A model generated the notes under the pieces. The model searched no databases and was not told where the DNA came from. It worked only from the letters and a program-made list of their open reading frames with translations. Below, one piece after another: positions 17,991 to 26,577 of a stretch of 64,000 nt of DNA. Each line of letters begins with the position of its first letter. The stretch's first letter is position 1. Origin of the DNA: Thalassotalea_H castellviae. GTDB taxonomy: Bacteria; Pseudomonadota; Gammaproteobacteria; Enterobacterales; Alteromonadaceae. Where the stretch lies: NCBI RefSeq assembly GCF_031846185.1, contig NZ_JAVRIF010000009.1, forward strand, positions 100,889 through 164,888, written 5' to 3'. Made by a program: the position numbers and the translations under genes.

Positions 17991-18935
17991 ATGTCAATTA
18001 ATACTATTTACAAAGTTACATTACACCCGTTCATTAACGAATCTATCGCCAGCTTAAAGTCGATGACCAGTTTATCAGGTAGTGCTGGCGAAACATTTTT
18101 GGATAAAGTTGAAGATTTTCGTTTTAAAGGTTATGCCGTTTGTTCAAACATTACCGGTTGTTTAGATGGGGTTATAATGATGCATCATTACCCTGAAACA
18201 GCCGTCGCAATCGGAAATTCAGTTTGTCAAAATATGTTCGACGAAAAGTATGATTATCAAGAGATTAATGAAGAACTGAGTAATGCTCTAGCTGAATGGG
18301 GAAATACAATTGTGGGCCGAGCTACAGACTTACTTAGTAGAAACAACCTAAAGTTTGACTTTTCAAGTCCATATTTTATCCATAACTTTAATGACATGGA
18401 AAAATACTTGGAAGGGGTAAAAGAAATTGTAACTGTGCCAATTAGCGTTGAAGGCGTGGGAAGGTATTATTTTAATTTACTTGTTCGTAATGTTAATTTT
18501 CAAACCACTAATGTTGAACGTGAGCAAAGTACTGGCATTTCTAACCCTCATACCAAACCATTACCTTTAGAGAGTAAAGTATTACTCGTTGATGACAGCG
18601 CTATGATTAGAAAAGCGTTAAAACGTTTCCTTGCAGGTTTAGGTTATAACAATGTTATTGAAGCGGACGATGGACTTACCGCCGTTGAAGCCGTTAAGAA
18701 TGAAAACCCTGATTTTATGTTTATGGATGTTGTTATGACAAATATGAACGGTAATGAGGCTTTAAAAACTATTCGAGCCATTGGCTCTGAAGTACCTGTT
18801 GTTATGTTGTCTTCGGTTACCGACAAAGGTTTAGTTGATGAATGCCAGCAAATTGGCGTTTCAGGATTTATCTTTAAACCGATTCAAGCTGATAATGGGG
18901 CTGAAATCATCAAAAACTATTTGAAAATAGCCTAA
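17991..18935 (+). CDS. CheX-like phosphatase domain fused to a response-regulator receiver
   Basis: Cytoplasmic protein of 314 residues. Residues 1-170 match the CheX/CheC fold; the phosphatase signature E-x2-N is seen at Glu95-Asn98 within EELSNALAEWGNTIVGRA. Residues 195-314 form a receiver (REC) domain with acidic pair DD (201-202), phospho-acceptor Asp246 in FMFMDVVM, Ser274 and Lys296 in FIFKP. CheX domains dephosphorylate CheY-P. Here the domain may act on its own receiver or on free CheY; this is inference. A ribosome site GAAGG precedes the ATG. Monocistronic, with a strong terminator. Confidence 0.8.
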   Translation: MSINTIYKVTLHPFINESIASLKSMTSLSGSAGETFLDKVEDFRFKGYAVCSNITGCLDGVIMMHHYPETAVAIGNSVCQNMFDEKYDYQEINEELSNALAEWGNTIVGRATDLLSRNNLKFDFSSPYFIHNFNDMEKYLEGVKEIVTVPISVEGVGRYYFNLLVRNVNFQTTNVEREQSTGISNPHTKPLPLESKVLLVDDSAMIRKALKRFLAGLGYNNVIEADDGLTAVEAVKNENPDFMFMDVVMTNMNGNEALKTIRAIGSEVPVVMLSSVTDKGLVDECQQIGVSGFIFKPIQADNGAEIIKNYLKIA

Positions 18936-18969
18936 CCGCTTCTCTCACAGTGAGTTAAATTTTGCTAAT

Positions 18970-19001
18970 AAGCGCATAAATTAATTTTTATGCGCTTTTT
19001 T
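18970..19001. terminator. Bidirectional Rho-independent terminator
   Basis: Perfect 11-bp stem AAGCGCATAAA (18970-18980) with TTTATGCGCTT (18987-18997) plus a T run. It serves the CheX-REC gene and overlaps the end of the convergent NUDIX gene. Confidence 0.85.
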
Positions 19002-19530
19002 CTTGATTCGCATTCACCAGACACTCTGCCACAATTAATTTAAGTAAAAAGGTTTCTCTTTCAATAGAAAGTCCTTTTTTGTCACTGTGTACAATGGTGT
19101 GCTCATTATGTTTAATCGCCTCGTGAATATTAATCCAGACAGGACGCATTCCATTATTAATTTCATGAACTTCTAATGACGTATCATGTAATTTTTCATC
19201 AATGGTACATGTAAAACAATACGACAGCATATGCACAATATTAAAGTCATCTTTATACCAAGGTAGGTATTCTTCATAGACACCAAAGTCTTGAATGTTT
19301 TGAATATTATGTGCACCTGTTTCTTCATTTAATTCGCGAATAAGTCCGTCAATAATACTTTCACCGTCATTAACCCCACCGCCAGGTAAACTATAATCAT
19401 GATAACGTTTAGTGTACAAAAGCAGAATTTCTTCACCTTTTAAAACGATCGCACGGGCCGCTTTTCGAGTAAATTGCTTGTTGGTTAAATTTTGGATATC
19501 AGGATGAATGGTTGATTTTAATAAGCGCAT
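18988..19530 (-). CDS. NUDIX hydrolase
   Basis: Nucleotide-diphosphate hydrolase of 180 residues. The Nudix box is complete: GGVNDGES, seven residues, then REL-N-EETGA. An ARAIVLKGEEILLLYTKR strand precedes it. The N-terminal 25 residues (LKSTIHPDIQNLTNK) and the long C-terminal helix are outside the core. The substrate is not predictable. The gene ends inside the stem of the shared terminator. Confidence 0.85.
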   Translation of the reverse strand: MRLLKSTIHPDIQNLTNKQFTRKAARAIVLKGEEILLLYTKRYHDYSLPGGGVNDGESIIDGLIRELNEETGAHNIQNIQDFGVYEEYLPWYKDDFNIVHMLSYCFTCTIDEKLHDTSLEVHEINNGMRPVWINIHEAIKHNEHTIVHSDKKGLSIERETFLLKLIVAECLVNANQEKSA

Positions 19531-19605
19531 GATTGATTAAATCGATTAAATAAATGAGGATAAGATGAGCTAGCGTTTGCGGTGATTCATCAATAGAGAA
19601 ATAGC

Positions 19606-19629
19606 AGGCTGCACCTATAACAGCAGCCT
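19606..19629 (-). terminator. Possible terminator of fadR
   Basis: 7-bp stem (AGGCTGC at 19606-19612 with GCAGCCT at 19623-19629) downstream of fadR. Without a good T run it is weak. Confidence 0.3.
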
Positions 19630-19666
19630 TTGGTTCAATATTAACAATTAAGTTATTTAAAGGGGA

Positions 19667-20377
19667 CTATTCTGCCAACTCTTTTAATACATCATCTTTA
19701 AGTTCTGACCACAACTTCCCTGACTCAATACCATATTTACGAACAGTATAAACAGACTCATCATGTTTACCTTCGTTGGCAAGTTCAATAAGTTTTTCAT
19801 AATAGCGGCGAGTAATTTCACGGCCCATTGGATGGGCAAAATACAAACTACCTAAACGAGAATAGAGTCCTCTAAAACCATTTAAAATTAATAAATAAAT
19901 CGAGTTTCCTGAAGCTACAACTAGTTCTTTATTTAAACGATAATCAAATTCAGCAAAAGCTTCGCCGTTATCTTCTATCGTTTCATATTCTTTTAATAGT
20001 TTAATTGCTTGTTCAGGATTATTTTTAATCGCACCACGAACATAAATCGCACTAATATTGGTACGTGCTGACATTAAATTATCGACTAAATCAGGGATAC
20101 CTTCTTGATCAAGTTGAGCTAATGTTTCTAGAATATTTAAGCTCGATGTTTCCCAAAAGTTATTCACTTTTGTTGGCTTACCATGTTTTATCGTCAACCA
20201 ACCATCGCGCGCTAATCGTTGTAATACTTCACGTAATGTCGTTCTTGTGACCCCAATGAGTTCCGACAGCTCTCTCTCTGCAGGAAGTATTGAGCCAGGA
20301 GGAAATCCTCCATTCCAAATTGATTCGACAATGTACTGTTCCGCAAACCCTGCAGGACTGTGTGCTTTAATAACCAT
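19667..20377 (-). CDS. fadR: Fatty acid metabolism regulator FadR
   Basis: GntR-family acyl-CoA-responsive regulator, 236 residues (E. coli FadR has 239). The winged helix (FAEQYIVESIWNGGFPPGSILPAERELSE...TRTTLREVLQRLARDGWL) and the FadR-type helical ligand domain with RLGSLYFAHPMGREIT are present. It represses fatty-acid degradation genes and activates unsaturated fatty-acid synthesis genes in E. coli. The order fadR, divergent nhaB, dsbB is the same as in enterobacteria, which supports orthology. An inverted repeat at 20416-20442 in the shared promoter may be its own operator. Confidence 0.9.
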   Translation of the reverse strand: MVIKAHSPAGFAEQYIVESIWNGGFPPGSILPAERELSELIGVTRTTLREVLQRLARDGWLTIKHGKPTKVNNFWETSSLNILETLAQLDQEGIPDLVDNLMSARTNISAIYVRGAIKNNPEQAIKLLKEYETIEDNGEAFAEFDYRLNKELVVASGNSIYLLILNGFRGLYSRLGSLYFAHPMGREITRRYYEKLIELANEGKHDESVYTVRKYGIESGKLWSELKDDVLKELAE

Positions 20378-20415
20378 AAGGCTCCACGCAACTTCTAAAA
20401 GATTAATGAAACTGA

Positions 20416-20442
20416 TTGTACCAGAAGAATTTTTTGGTACAA
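20416..20442. promoter_or_regulatory. Inverted repeat in the fadR-nhaB promoter
   Basis: TTGTACCA (20416-20423) and TGGTACAA (20435-20442), an 8-bp perfect dyad with an 11-base spacer, 39 bases upstream of fadR. The spacing is wider than the classical FadR site, so the bound protein is uncertain. Confidence 0.5.
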
Positions 20443-20585
20443 GAAAGTTATTTTAAAGTTAAGATGATTCTATTTTACAAGCTAAGGATTAATGCTTAAA
20501 CTACTGAAAGTGTCTAATAATTAATAATAACTACAAACAATTAACGCTAGTTAGCCGTTTGTTTAACCTATTTAAAAGGGTCAAT

Positions 20586-22175
20586 ATGCAACAATCATCT
20601 ATGAGTGCTTTTTATAAGAACTTCCTCGGAAACTCGCCTGAGTGGTATAAATTAGCCATTATTGCTTTTTTAATTATCAATCCAATTTTATTTTTCTTTA
20701 TCAACCCCTATGTCGCAGGTTGGGCGTTGGTAATTGAATTTATTTTTACTCTCGCGATGGCTTTAAAGTGTTATCCACTACAACCGGGTGGTCTACTTGC
20801 CATTGAAGCGGTTGCTATGGGTATGACAACCCCCTCTCAAGTGATGCACGAAATGATCGTGAATTTTGAAGTAATTTTACTGCTTATTTTTATGGTGGCA
20901 GGTATTTACTTTATGAAAAACTTATTACTGTTCTTGTTTACGAAAATAGTCACGAAAGTTCGGTCTAAAACGTTAGTTTCATTTTTGTTTTGTTTTTCAG
21001 GTGCTTTTCTGTCAGCATTTTTAGACGCCTTGACAGTTATCGCTGTGATAATCAGTGTCGCGATTGGTTTTTACTCGGTATATCATAAGGTTGCTTCAGG
21101 TAAAGATAACCATATTGCCCATGACCACACGTCAGATCATGAAGTAACAGACTACTCCCGTGACGATCTACAACAATTTCGTGGTTATTTACGTAATTTA
21201 TTAATGCATGCTGGTGTTGGTACTGCACTTGGTGGGGTTTGTACCATAGTGGGTGAACCACAAAATTTAATTATTGGTCAACAAGCCGGTTGGGAATTTG
21301 TTGAATTTGCGATACGTATGTCGCCTGTTACTGCACCAGTTTTTGTTTTCGGTATGATCACTTGTGTTTTATTAGAGAAATTAAAATGGTTTGGTTATGG
21401 AGTCACCTTACCTTCAAATGTTCATCAAATTTTAAATGATTTTGATATCGCCGAAAGTGAAAAACGTACCAAAAGCGATAACATTAAACTCGTAATGCAA
21501 GGTGTGATTGCCATTTGGTTAATCATAGGTTTAGCCCTTCATTTAGCTCCCGTTGGTTTAATTGGTTTATCGGTAATTATTTTAGCAACAACTTTTACCG
21601 GGATTACTGAAGAACATCAGATAGGTCATGCTTTTGAAGAAGCCTTGCCTTTTACAGCTTTATTAGCCGTTTTCTTTGCCGTTGTCGCGGTGATCATTGA
21701 TCAACAACTTTTTACTCCTGTCATTACTTGGGTATTAACTTATGAAGGTAATATGCAGTTAGTGATGTTTTATTTAGCTAACGGATTATTGTCTATGGTC
21801 AGTGATAATGTTTTTGTTGGTACCGTATATATAACTGAAATTCAAAAAGCCTTAGTCGCTGGTACTATTACCAGAGATCAGTTTGATTTACTAGCGGTTG
21901 CAATTAACACAGGTACTAACTTACCAAGTGTTGCTACTCCTAACGGCCAAGCTGCTTTCTTATTCTTATTAACTTCGGCATTGGCTCCGTTAGTAAGATT
22001 ATCGTACGGACGAATGGTGATTATGGCTTTCCCTTATACGATTGTTTTAACCATTGTCGGCTTATTGATGATTTCATCAGGCTTTCTTGAAGAAAAGACA
22101 GAGGATTATTATGAATCTGGCATAATCAACCACCACAGTGCTGATGAGATAGGCCCCGTTAAAAGTGGTCATTAA
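20586..22175 (+). CDS. nhaB: Na+/H+ antiporter NhaB
   Basis: Inner-membrane sodium/proton antiporter, 529 residues (E. coli about 513). Many hydrophobic helices are seen, with family segments such as FLSAFLDALTVIAVIISVAIGFY, GGVCTIVGEPQNLIIG and NTGTNLPSVATPNGQAA. It expels Na+ using the proton gradient, fitting a marine bacterium. The frame is open from TTG 20559, but ATG 20586 has an AAAAGGG ribosome site seven bases upstream and starts as in other NhaB. It is divergent from fadR and followed by a terminator and dsbB. Confidence 0.92.
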   Translation: MQQSSMSAFYKNFLGNSPEWYKLAIIAFLIINPILFFFINPYVAGWALVIEFIFTLAMALKCYPLQPGGLLAIEAVAMGMTTPSQVMHEMIVNFEVILLLIFMVAGIYFMKNLLLFLFTKIVTKVRSKTLVSFLFCFSGAFLSAFLDALTVIAVIISVAIGFYSVYHKVASGKDNHIAHDHTSDHEVTDYSRDDLQQFRGYLRNLLMHAGVGTALGGVCTIVGEPQNLIIGQQAGWEFVEFAIRMSPVTAPVFVFGMITCVLLEKLKWFGYGVTLPSNVHQILNDFDIAESEKRTKSDNIKLVMQGVIAIWLIIGLALHLAPVGLIGLSVIILATTFTGITEEHQIGHAFEEALPFTALLAVFFAVVAVIIDQQLFTPVITWVLTYEGNMQLVMFYLANGLLSMVSDNVFVGTVYITEIQKALVAGTITRDQFDLLAVAINTGTNLPSVATPNGQAAFLFLLTSALAPLVRLSYGRMVIMAFPYTIVLTIVGLLMISSGFLEEKTEDYYESGIINHHSADEIGPVKSGH

Positions 22176-22203
22176 TATTCTCGATTTTAATCATTAAACT
22201 GAT

Positions 22204-22237
22204 AAACGCCTGATGTTTTTTCATTAGGCGTTTTTTT
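22204..22237 (+). terminator. Rho-independent terminator of nhaB
   Basis: 12-base arms AAACGCCTGATG (22204-22215) and CATTAGGCGTTT (22222-22233), one G-U pair, then T residues. Confidence 0.9.
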
Positions 22238-22429
22238 GACCTTTAAAAATAAATGTACTACTTGTAAATTTATTCACACATGAATGTTTACATTTTATAG
22301 TAAAAGCAATAGTGAAATTTTTTCAGTCGTTTTATACTCTTATGATAAAAATAATCTATCACCTGAATTCTGTTTCATGTAAGTGAATTAAGAAACTGAA
22401 TTTCAGCTAAATTTTCTTTAGGACTTTCT

Positions 22430-22948
22430 GTGCAATTTTTAAGTAACTTGATCTCTAATAAAAAAGCCTGGCAATTACTGGCAATCAGTGCGCTTGTTTT
22501 TGAAATTACCGCTTTATGCTTTCAATATCTTTTGGAATTAAAGCCTTGCATTATGTGCATTTATCAACGTGTTGCTATTTGGGCGATCTTTTTTGCTGGA
22601 GTTATTGGTAGTTTCTCACACCAATACATTTTTGGTCGTTTGATCGCTTATACACTTTGGGGGACAGGTGCTATTTGGGGATTATTAATAGCTTTAGAGC
22701 ATGTAGAAATGCAAAGCGCAACAATGTCATTTTTATTCAGCTGTGAATTTGTACCAAACTTCCCCAGTTGGGCACCTCTTCACGAATGGCTGCCAGCACT
22801 TTTTGCCGCGACGGGAGATTGTGGAAATATTGATTGGCAATTTTTAGGCTATAGCATGCCACAATGGATGATTGTTGTTTATGGTATATATACGGCTTTA
22901 TTTGCTACGGTTTTACTTGCTCGACTTCAACAACACAAAATGTTTTAA
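22430..22948 (+). CDS. dsbB: Disulfide bond formation protein DsbB
   Basis: Inner-membrane quinone reductase that reoxidises DsbA, 172 residues, four membrane helices. The first periplasmic cysteine pair is C-IM-C (Cys40, Cys43) and the second pair is Cys105 and Cys131, all as in E. coli DsbB. The start is a GTG with AGGA seven bases upstream. Neighbours nhaB and fadR repeat the enterobacterial order. It has its own upstream gap of 250 bases after the nhaB terminator, so it is probably transcribed separately. Confidence 0.92.
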   Translation: MQFLSNLISNKKAWQLLAISALVFEITALCFQYLLELKPCIMCIYQRVAIWAIFFAGVIGSFSHQYIFGRLIAYTLWGTGAIWGLLIALEHVEMQSATMSFLFSCEFVPNFPSWAPLHEWLPALFAATGDCGNIDWQFLGYSMPQWMIVVYGIYTALFATVLLARLQQHKMF

Positions 22949-22968
22949 CATCAGAAAGCGAGACTAAA

Positions 22969-23007
22969 TGGGTTTTATCTGCGATTCATTACAGTAGATA
23001 AAACCCA
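22969..23007. terminator. 12-bp perfect hairpin between convergent genes
   Basis: TGGGTTTTATCT (22969-22980) and AGATAAAACCCA (22996-23007) flank a 15-base loop between dsbB and the convergent DUF1707 gene. No T run follows on either strand, so intrinsic termination is uncertain. Confidence 0.45.
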
Positions 23008-23023
23008 AGTAAACTCGTTAAAT

Positions 23024-23665
23024 CTAATGGAACATACTTTTCATACTATCGGCAAAAGCGACAAACTTTTCTTTGATGGTGCGTTTTAACTTAATGTTTA
23101 TCCCCCCAAAAAGGCAAAAGCCCTCTATAAGAATACAAGGGGCATTTCTATCAGCAATTGAAGGCGCTTTATTATTTACACCACCAAACACACAAAATGC
23201 TTTTGAGACAACATTTACGTATTCAGGTACATAAATATTATCGCCACCAAAGATACAGAGTACTTTTATCCTTGTTACTTTTTGCGAGAATTTAGACTCA
23301 CTAAAGTCGATGTTACTTCCTCCAAAAATACTGAGCGAACGTAATTCTTTCGGCACTGTCCACGCACCGCTACGATCGCTACCACCAAAAATATTTACCA
23401 AATATTCAGTATTTTCATGTTCACTCGGTGCAACATTTGCGTAAAAGTCGCGCTGTTTTTTATCTTGGTATTCTTTGTCTACATTTAAGTCTAAATCTTC
23501 AGCTAATGCCGCTATTTCTTTGTGATTTTGACTTGCCATTGCAGTATCTAAACGACGCTCAAATGCTTCATAAGATAGCTTTCCATGGCTATAATTCATA
23601 ATCAGTTGATCAATGACTTCTTCACGAACAGTTTCAATCGGTCTGTCTTCTATTGCAACAGGCAT
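23024..23665 (-). CDS. DUF1707 / LiaF-like C-terminal repeat protein
   Basis: Protein of 213 residues. The N-terminal 65 residues resemble a DUF1707/SHOCT-like helical segment (EEVIDQLIMNYSHGKLSYEAFERRLDTAM). The remainder has five strands ending in FGG: NIFGGSD, SIFGGSN, CIFGGDN, CVFGGVN and CLFGGIN, spaced about 20-28 residues apart. This is the pattern of the LiaF/'cell wall-active antibiotics response' C-terminal beta domain. There is no membrane segment, unlike LiaF itself. No liaRS genes lie nearby. Function unknown; possibly scaffold or envelope-stress related by analogy. Confidence 0.7.
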   Translation of the reverse strand: MPVAIEDRPIETVREEVIDQLIMNYSHGKLSYEAFERRLDTAMASQNHKEIAALAEDLDLNVDKEYQDKKQRDFYANVAPSEHENTEYLVNIFGGSDRSGAWTVPKELRSLSIFGGSNIDFSESKFSQKVTRIKVLCIFGGDNIYVPEYVNVVSKAFCVFGGVNNKAPSIADRNAPCILIEGFCLFGGINIKLKRTIKEKFVAFADSMKSMFH

Positions 23666-23851
23666 AAGTATTTCCTTTTTCTGGCCAGCTATCTTTTACG
23701 GGGTAAACAAGCAATTTACGAACCAAAGATTAAAGAAGATAAATATCAATGAGTTAGGTGATTATCAGTTTAATTAAAACATTAAATTCAGACATAATTC
23801 GTTTAAACGATCAGTTTTTAGTCAAATACACAACATACCGTCAAGCTAAAT

Positions 23852-24001
23852 TTAAACGTCTTTTTCTAACGCTTCAGCCTCTGCCATCGCTGCTCGTTCA
23901 GCCTTTGAAATATAACGAGGTTTATTACTTTTATGTAATTTTGCATTGGCTTTTTTCAATTTACTTTTTAAGGCATTATTGATTTTCTTTTTTCTGTTCA
24001 T
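23852..24001 (-). CDS. DUF2986 family small basic protein
   Basis: Small gene of 49 residues. The protein starts MNRKKKINNALKSKLKKANA and contains KSNKPRYISKAERAAMAEAEA. It is strongly basic at the start and has a charged helix at the end. The KPRYISKAER core matches DUF2986, a family of short proteins in Vibrio, Shewanella and Colwellia. No function is known; it may bind nucleic acid or the ribosome, judging only by charge. An open frame on the plus strand over the same bases is taken as its shadow. Confidence 0.75.
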   Translation of the reverse strand: MNRKKKINNALKSKLKKANAKLHKSNKPRYISKAERAAMAEAEALEKDV

Positions 24002-24205
24002 TATCTTTTATTCATCAAATTTATTTATTGTTCATCATTCTAACAGAGAAGTGATCCTAGCGATAATAGTGCTTAGACGTAGGAAAAGAATTTACGCCTT
24101 TAAACTTAGCCGTATTAAATAGTATTTCATCGCAATTTACTTTATTTGCTGGTAAAACAATTTATGCTTAGCACTACTCTTAAATAGTAAATAAAGAACA
24201 ACATA

Positions 24206-25498
24206 ATGACATTAAAGAACACGGTACTTGCCATCACGGCGATAATTCTAGCAGGATGTAATTCTACCTCCCCAACCTTATCATTAGCAGAACGAGCGAG
24301 AGTTATTCACGACAAAGTTATTGTTTTAGATACTCATAATGACTTTAGTAATGCAAATTTTTCTAAAGATAAAAATTATACTATGCGTTTAAAAAGCCAA
24401 GTGAATTTGCCTAAGATGCAAGAAGGTGGCTTAGATGTATCTTGGTTAATTGTTTACACCGGACAAGGCGAACTTACGCCTGAAGGTTATCAAGCAGCTC
24501 ATCAAAAGGCGCTAGAAAAATTTGCTTCTATCCATCGCCTAACCAATGAAATTGCCCCCGATAAAATAGCGCTAGCTTTAACGTCAAATGATGTTCGCCG
24601 CATTTTAAAAAGTGGTAAAAAAGTTGCGATGATCGGTGTTGAAAATGGCTACCCTATTGGGACTGATATCAATAATGTCAAAAAATTCTATGACTTAGGC
24701 GCACGATATATGTCGTTAGCTCATAATGGTCATAGCCAACTGAGTGATTCAAATACTGGTGATGCGAAGCAAGAATGGTTACACAATGGCTTAAGTGATT
24801 TAGGTCGAGAAGTGATCAAAGAAATGAATAAATGGGGGATCATGATTGATATTTCACATCCATCTAAAGCTGCCAATATTGAAATGATGAAATTATCAAA
24901 AGCCCCTGTCATTGCTTCTCATTCGGCAAGTAGAGCAATGTATGATCATAGCAGAAACCTAGACGATGAAGAGTTAATGTTGCTAAAAGAAAATGGTGGA
25001 GTTGTGCAAACGGTTGCCTTTAGATCGTATTTAAATGGTGAAAAATCAAAAGTATTCGCTGCTGCTAAAACCAAAATATTACAAAAAATAGCCGAAAAAG
25101 AAGGTAAAAGCATTTTAACTCGCGCACAACGTAAAGCACTGTCGGCTGACGATTTAGATAAATATTGGGATTTTTATGACAAAATAAGTCAGTTAGGTGA
25201 ACCTGAAATAGCAAAAATAAGCAAAAAGATTCAACAAGTGAATGTGAGTGATTTTGTTGATCACATTGATTATATGGTCAACCTTATTGGTATTGAACAT
25301 GTCGGTATTAGTTCCGATTTTGATGGCGGTGGCGGTGTTCTTGGTTGGAATGATGCGTCTGAAACTTTCAATGTAACACTTGAATTAGTGAAAAGAGGTT
25401 ACACTGAACAACAGATTGAAAAACTATGGGGAGGTAATTTATTACGCGTTTTAGATGACGTGGAAAAAGTTGCATTAACCCTTAGAAATAAAAGTTAA
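24206..25498 (+). CDS. Lipoprotein dipeptidase, peptidase M19 (renal dipeptidase family)
   Basis: Zinc-dependent membrane dipeptidase of 430 residues. A lipobox ends at Cys18 (ILAGC-NS), so it is a lipoprotein on the periplasmic side. Metal ligands are seen in LDTHNDF (HxD), GVENGY (bridging Glu), a His in MIDISHPS and IASHSASR, and SSDFDGGGG (Asp). Length and motifs are those of M19. It would cleave dipeptides, possibly with D-residues, from cell-wall turnover or food peptides. Monocistronic. Confidence 0.88.
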   Translation: MTLKNTVLAITAIILAGCNSTSPTLSLAERARVIHDKVIVLDTHNDFSNANFSKDKNYTMRLKSQVNLPKMQEGGLDVSWLIVYTGQGELTPEGYQAAHQKALEKFASIHRLTNEIAPDKIALALTSNDVRRILKSGKKVAMIGVENGYPIGTDINNVKKFYDLGARYMSLAHNGHSQLSDSNTGDAKQEWLHNGLSDLGREVIKEMNKWGIMIDISHPSKAANIEMMKLSKAPVIASHSASRAMYDHSRNLDDEELMLLKENGGVVQTVAFRSYLNGEKSKVFAAAKTKILQKIAEKEGKSILTRAQRKALSADDLDKYWDFYDKISQLGEPEIAKISKKIQQVNVSDFVDHIDYMVNLIGIEHVGISSDFDGGGGVLGWNDASETFNVTLELVKRGYTEQQIEKLWGGNLLRVLDDVEKVALTLRNKS

Positions 25499-25532
25499 CA
25501 ATACGCTAAAAAGACTAAAAGGGACTGGTTTT

Positions 25533-25571
25533 CAGTATTGATTTTGTAATTTTACGAAATCAATACTGTTT
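25533..25571 (+). terminator. Hairpin after the M19 dipeptidase gene
   Basis: 12-bp perfect stem CAGTATTGATTT (25533-25544) with AAATCAATACTG (25557-25568), 12-base loop, only a short TTT tail. Probable terminator. Confidence 0.5.
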
Positions 25572-25725
25572 AACGCGCTATATTTTTATTTTGTTAAAGC
25601 TTATTCGCAGAAAATATGAAGATATTGGATAAAACAACACCGAACGCCATTGTCTATCCCCACAAAAAACAGGTAAAATTAACCTTTATTCATATAAACA
25701 TGAAACGATCCCTTTTGAGGTATAA

Positions 25726-26514
25726 ATGACCATCGTTATAAAAAACCAGGAAGAAATTGCTAAAATGCGTGTTGCCGGAAAATTAGCAGCGGATGTGTTA
25801 GAAATGATAGAACCACATGTTAAAGCTGGCATTACAACGGATGAACTAAATACCATTTGCGCCGAATATACCGAAAAGGTACAAGATGCGATTTCTGCCC
25901 CATTAAATTATCACGGTTTTCCTAAATCTATTTGTACTTCTGTGAATCATGTTGTGTGCCACGGGATCCCTAATGACATTCCCCTTGCAGATGGCGACAT
26001 TATAAATATTGATATTACAGTCATCAAAGATGGCTTTCATGGTGATACCAGTAAAATGTTTTTAATTGGCGATGTATCTGCTGAGGACAATCGATTATGT
26101 CGTATTACCCAAGAAGCACTTTATGTGGGATTAAAGAAAGTCAAACCGGGTAATACATTTGGTGAAATTGGCGCTGCCATTCAAAAATTCATCAAAAAGT
26201 CTGGTCGCTATTCTATTGTCAAAGAGTATTGTGGTCATGGTATTGGTACTGAGTTTCATGAAGATCCACAAATCGTTCATTATAAAAACAATGACAAAAC
26301 AAAAATGCAAGAAGGCATGTGCTTTACCATTGAACCTATGATCAATCTTGGCCGCGCAAACACTGTCCTTGATAAAGAAGATAACTGGACGGTTTACACG
26401 ATTGATGGCAAAAAATCTGCACAGTGGGAGCACACTATCGTAGTGACAAGAACAGGTTGTGAAATCTTAACATTACGAAAAGACGATACTATTAGTAGAA
26501 TTTTACATAATTAA
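25726..26514 (+). CDS. map: Type I methionine aminopeptidase
   Basis: Removes the initiator methionine from new proteins. 262 residues. All five metal ligands are visible: Asp in NIDITVIKDG, Asp in FHGDTSK, His in YCGHGIGTEFHE, Glu in FTIEPM and Glu in QWEHTIV. The pattern of His residues (NYHGFPKS, HVVCHGIP) fits the bacterial class Ia enzyme. It lies upstream of glnD and dapD in the order conserved across gammaproteobacteria. A weak terminator separates it from glnD. Confidence 0.93.
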   Translation: MTIVIKNQEEIAKMRVAGKLAADVLEMIEPHVKAGITTDELNTICAEYTEKVQDAISAPLNYHGFPKSICTSVNHVVCHGIPNDIPLADGDIINIDITVIKDGFHGDTSKMFLIGDVSAEDNRLCRITQEALYVGLKKVKPGNTFGEIGAAIQKFIKKSGRYSIVKEYCGHGIGTEFHEDPQIVHYKNNDKTKMQEGMCFTIEPMINLGRANTVLDKEDNWTVYTIDGKKSAQWEHTIVVTRTGCEILTLRKDDTISRILHN

Positions 26515-26526
26515 AATCACATTATC

Positions 26527-26549
26527 AGTCTGGCCATTTCAGGCTTTTT
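26527..26549 (+). terminator. Weak terminator between map and glnD
   Basis: 6-bp stem AGTCTG (26527-26532) with CAGGCT (26540-26545), one G-U pair, then TTTT. It is likely leaky, because glnD starts 29 bases on. Confidence 0.5.
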
Positions 26550-26577
26550 ATTTGTTTAGCAAAGAGAATATCTGACA

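Noticed and set aside
23758..23982. 74-codon open frame on the plus strand
   Set aside because: It is opposite the DUF2986 gene, which has a recognisable conserved core.
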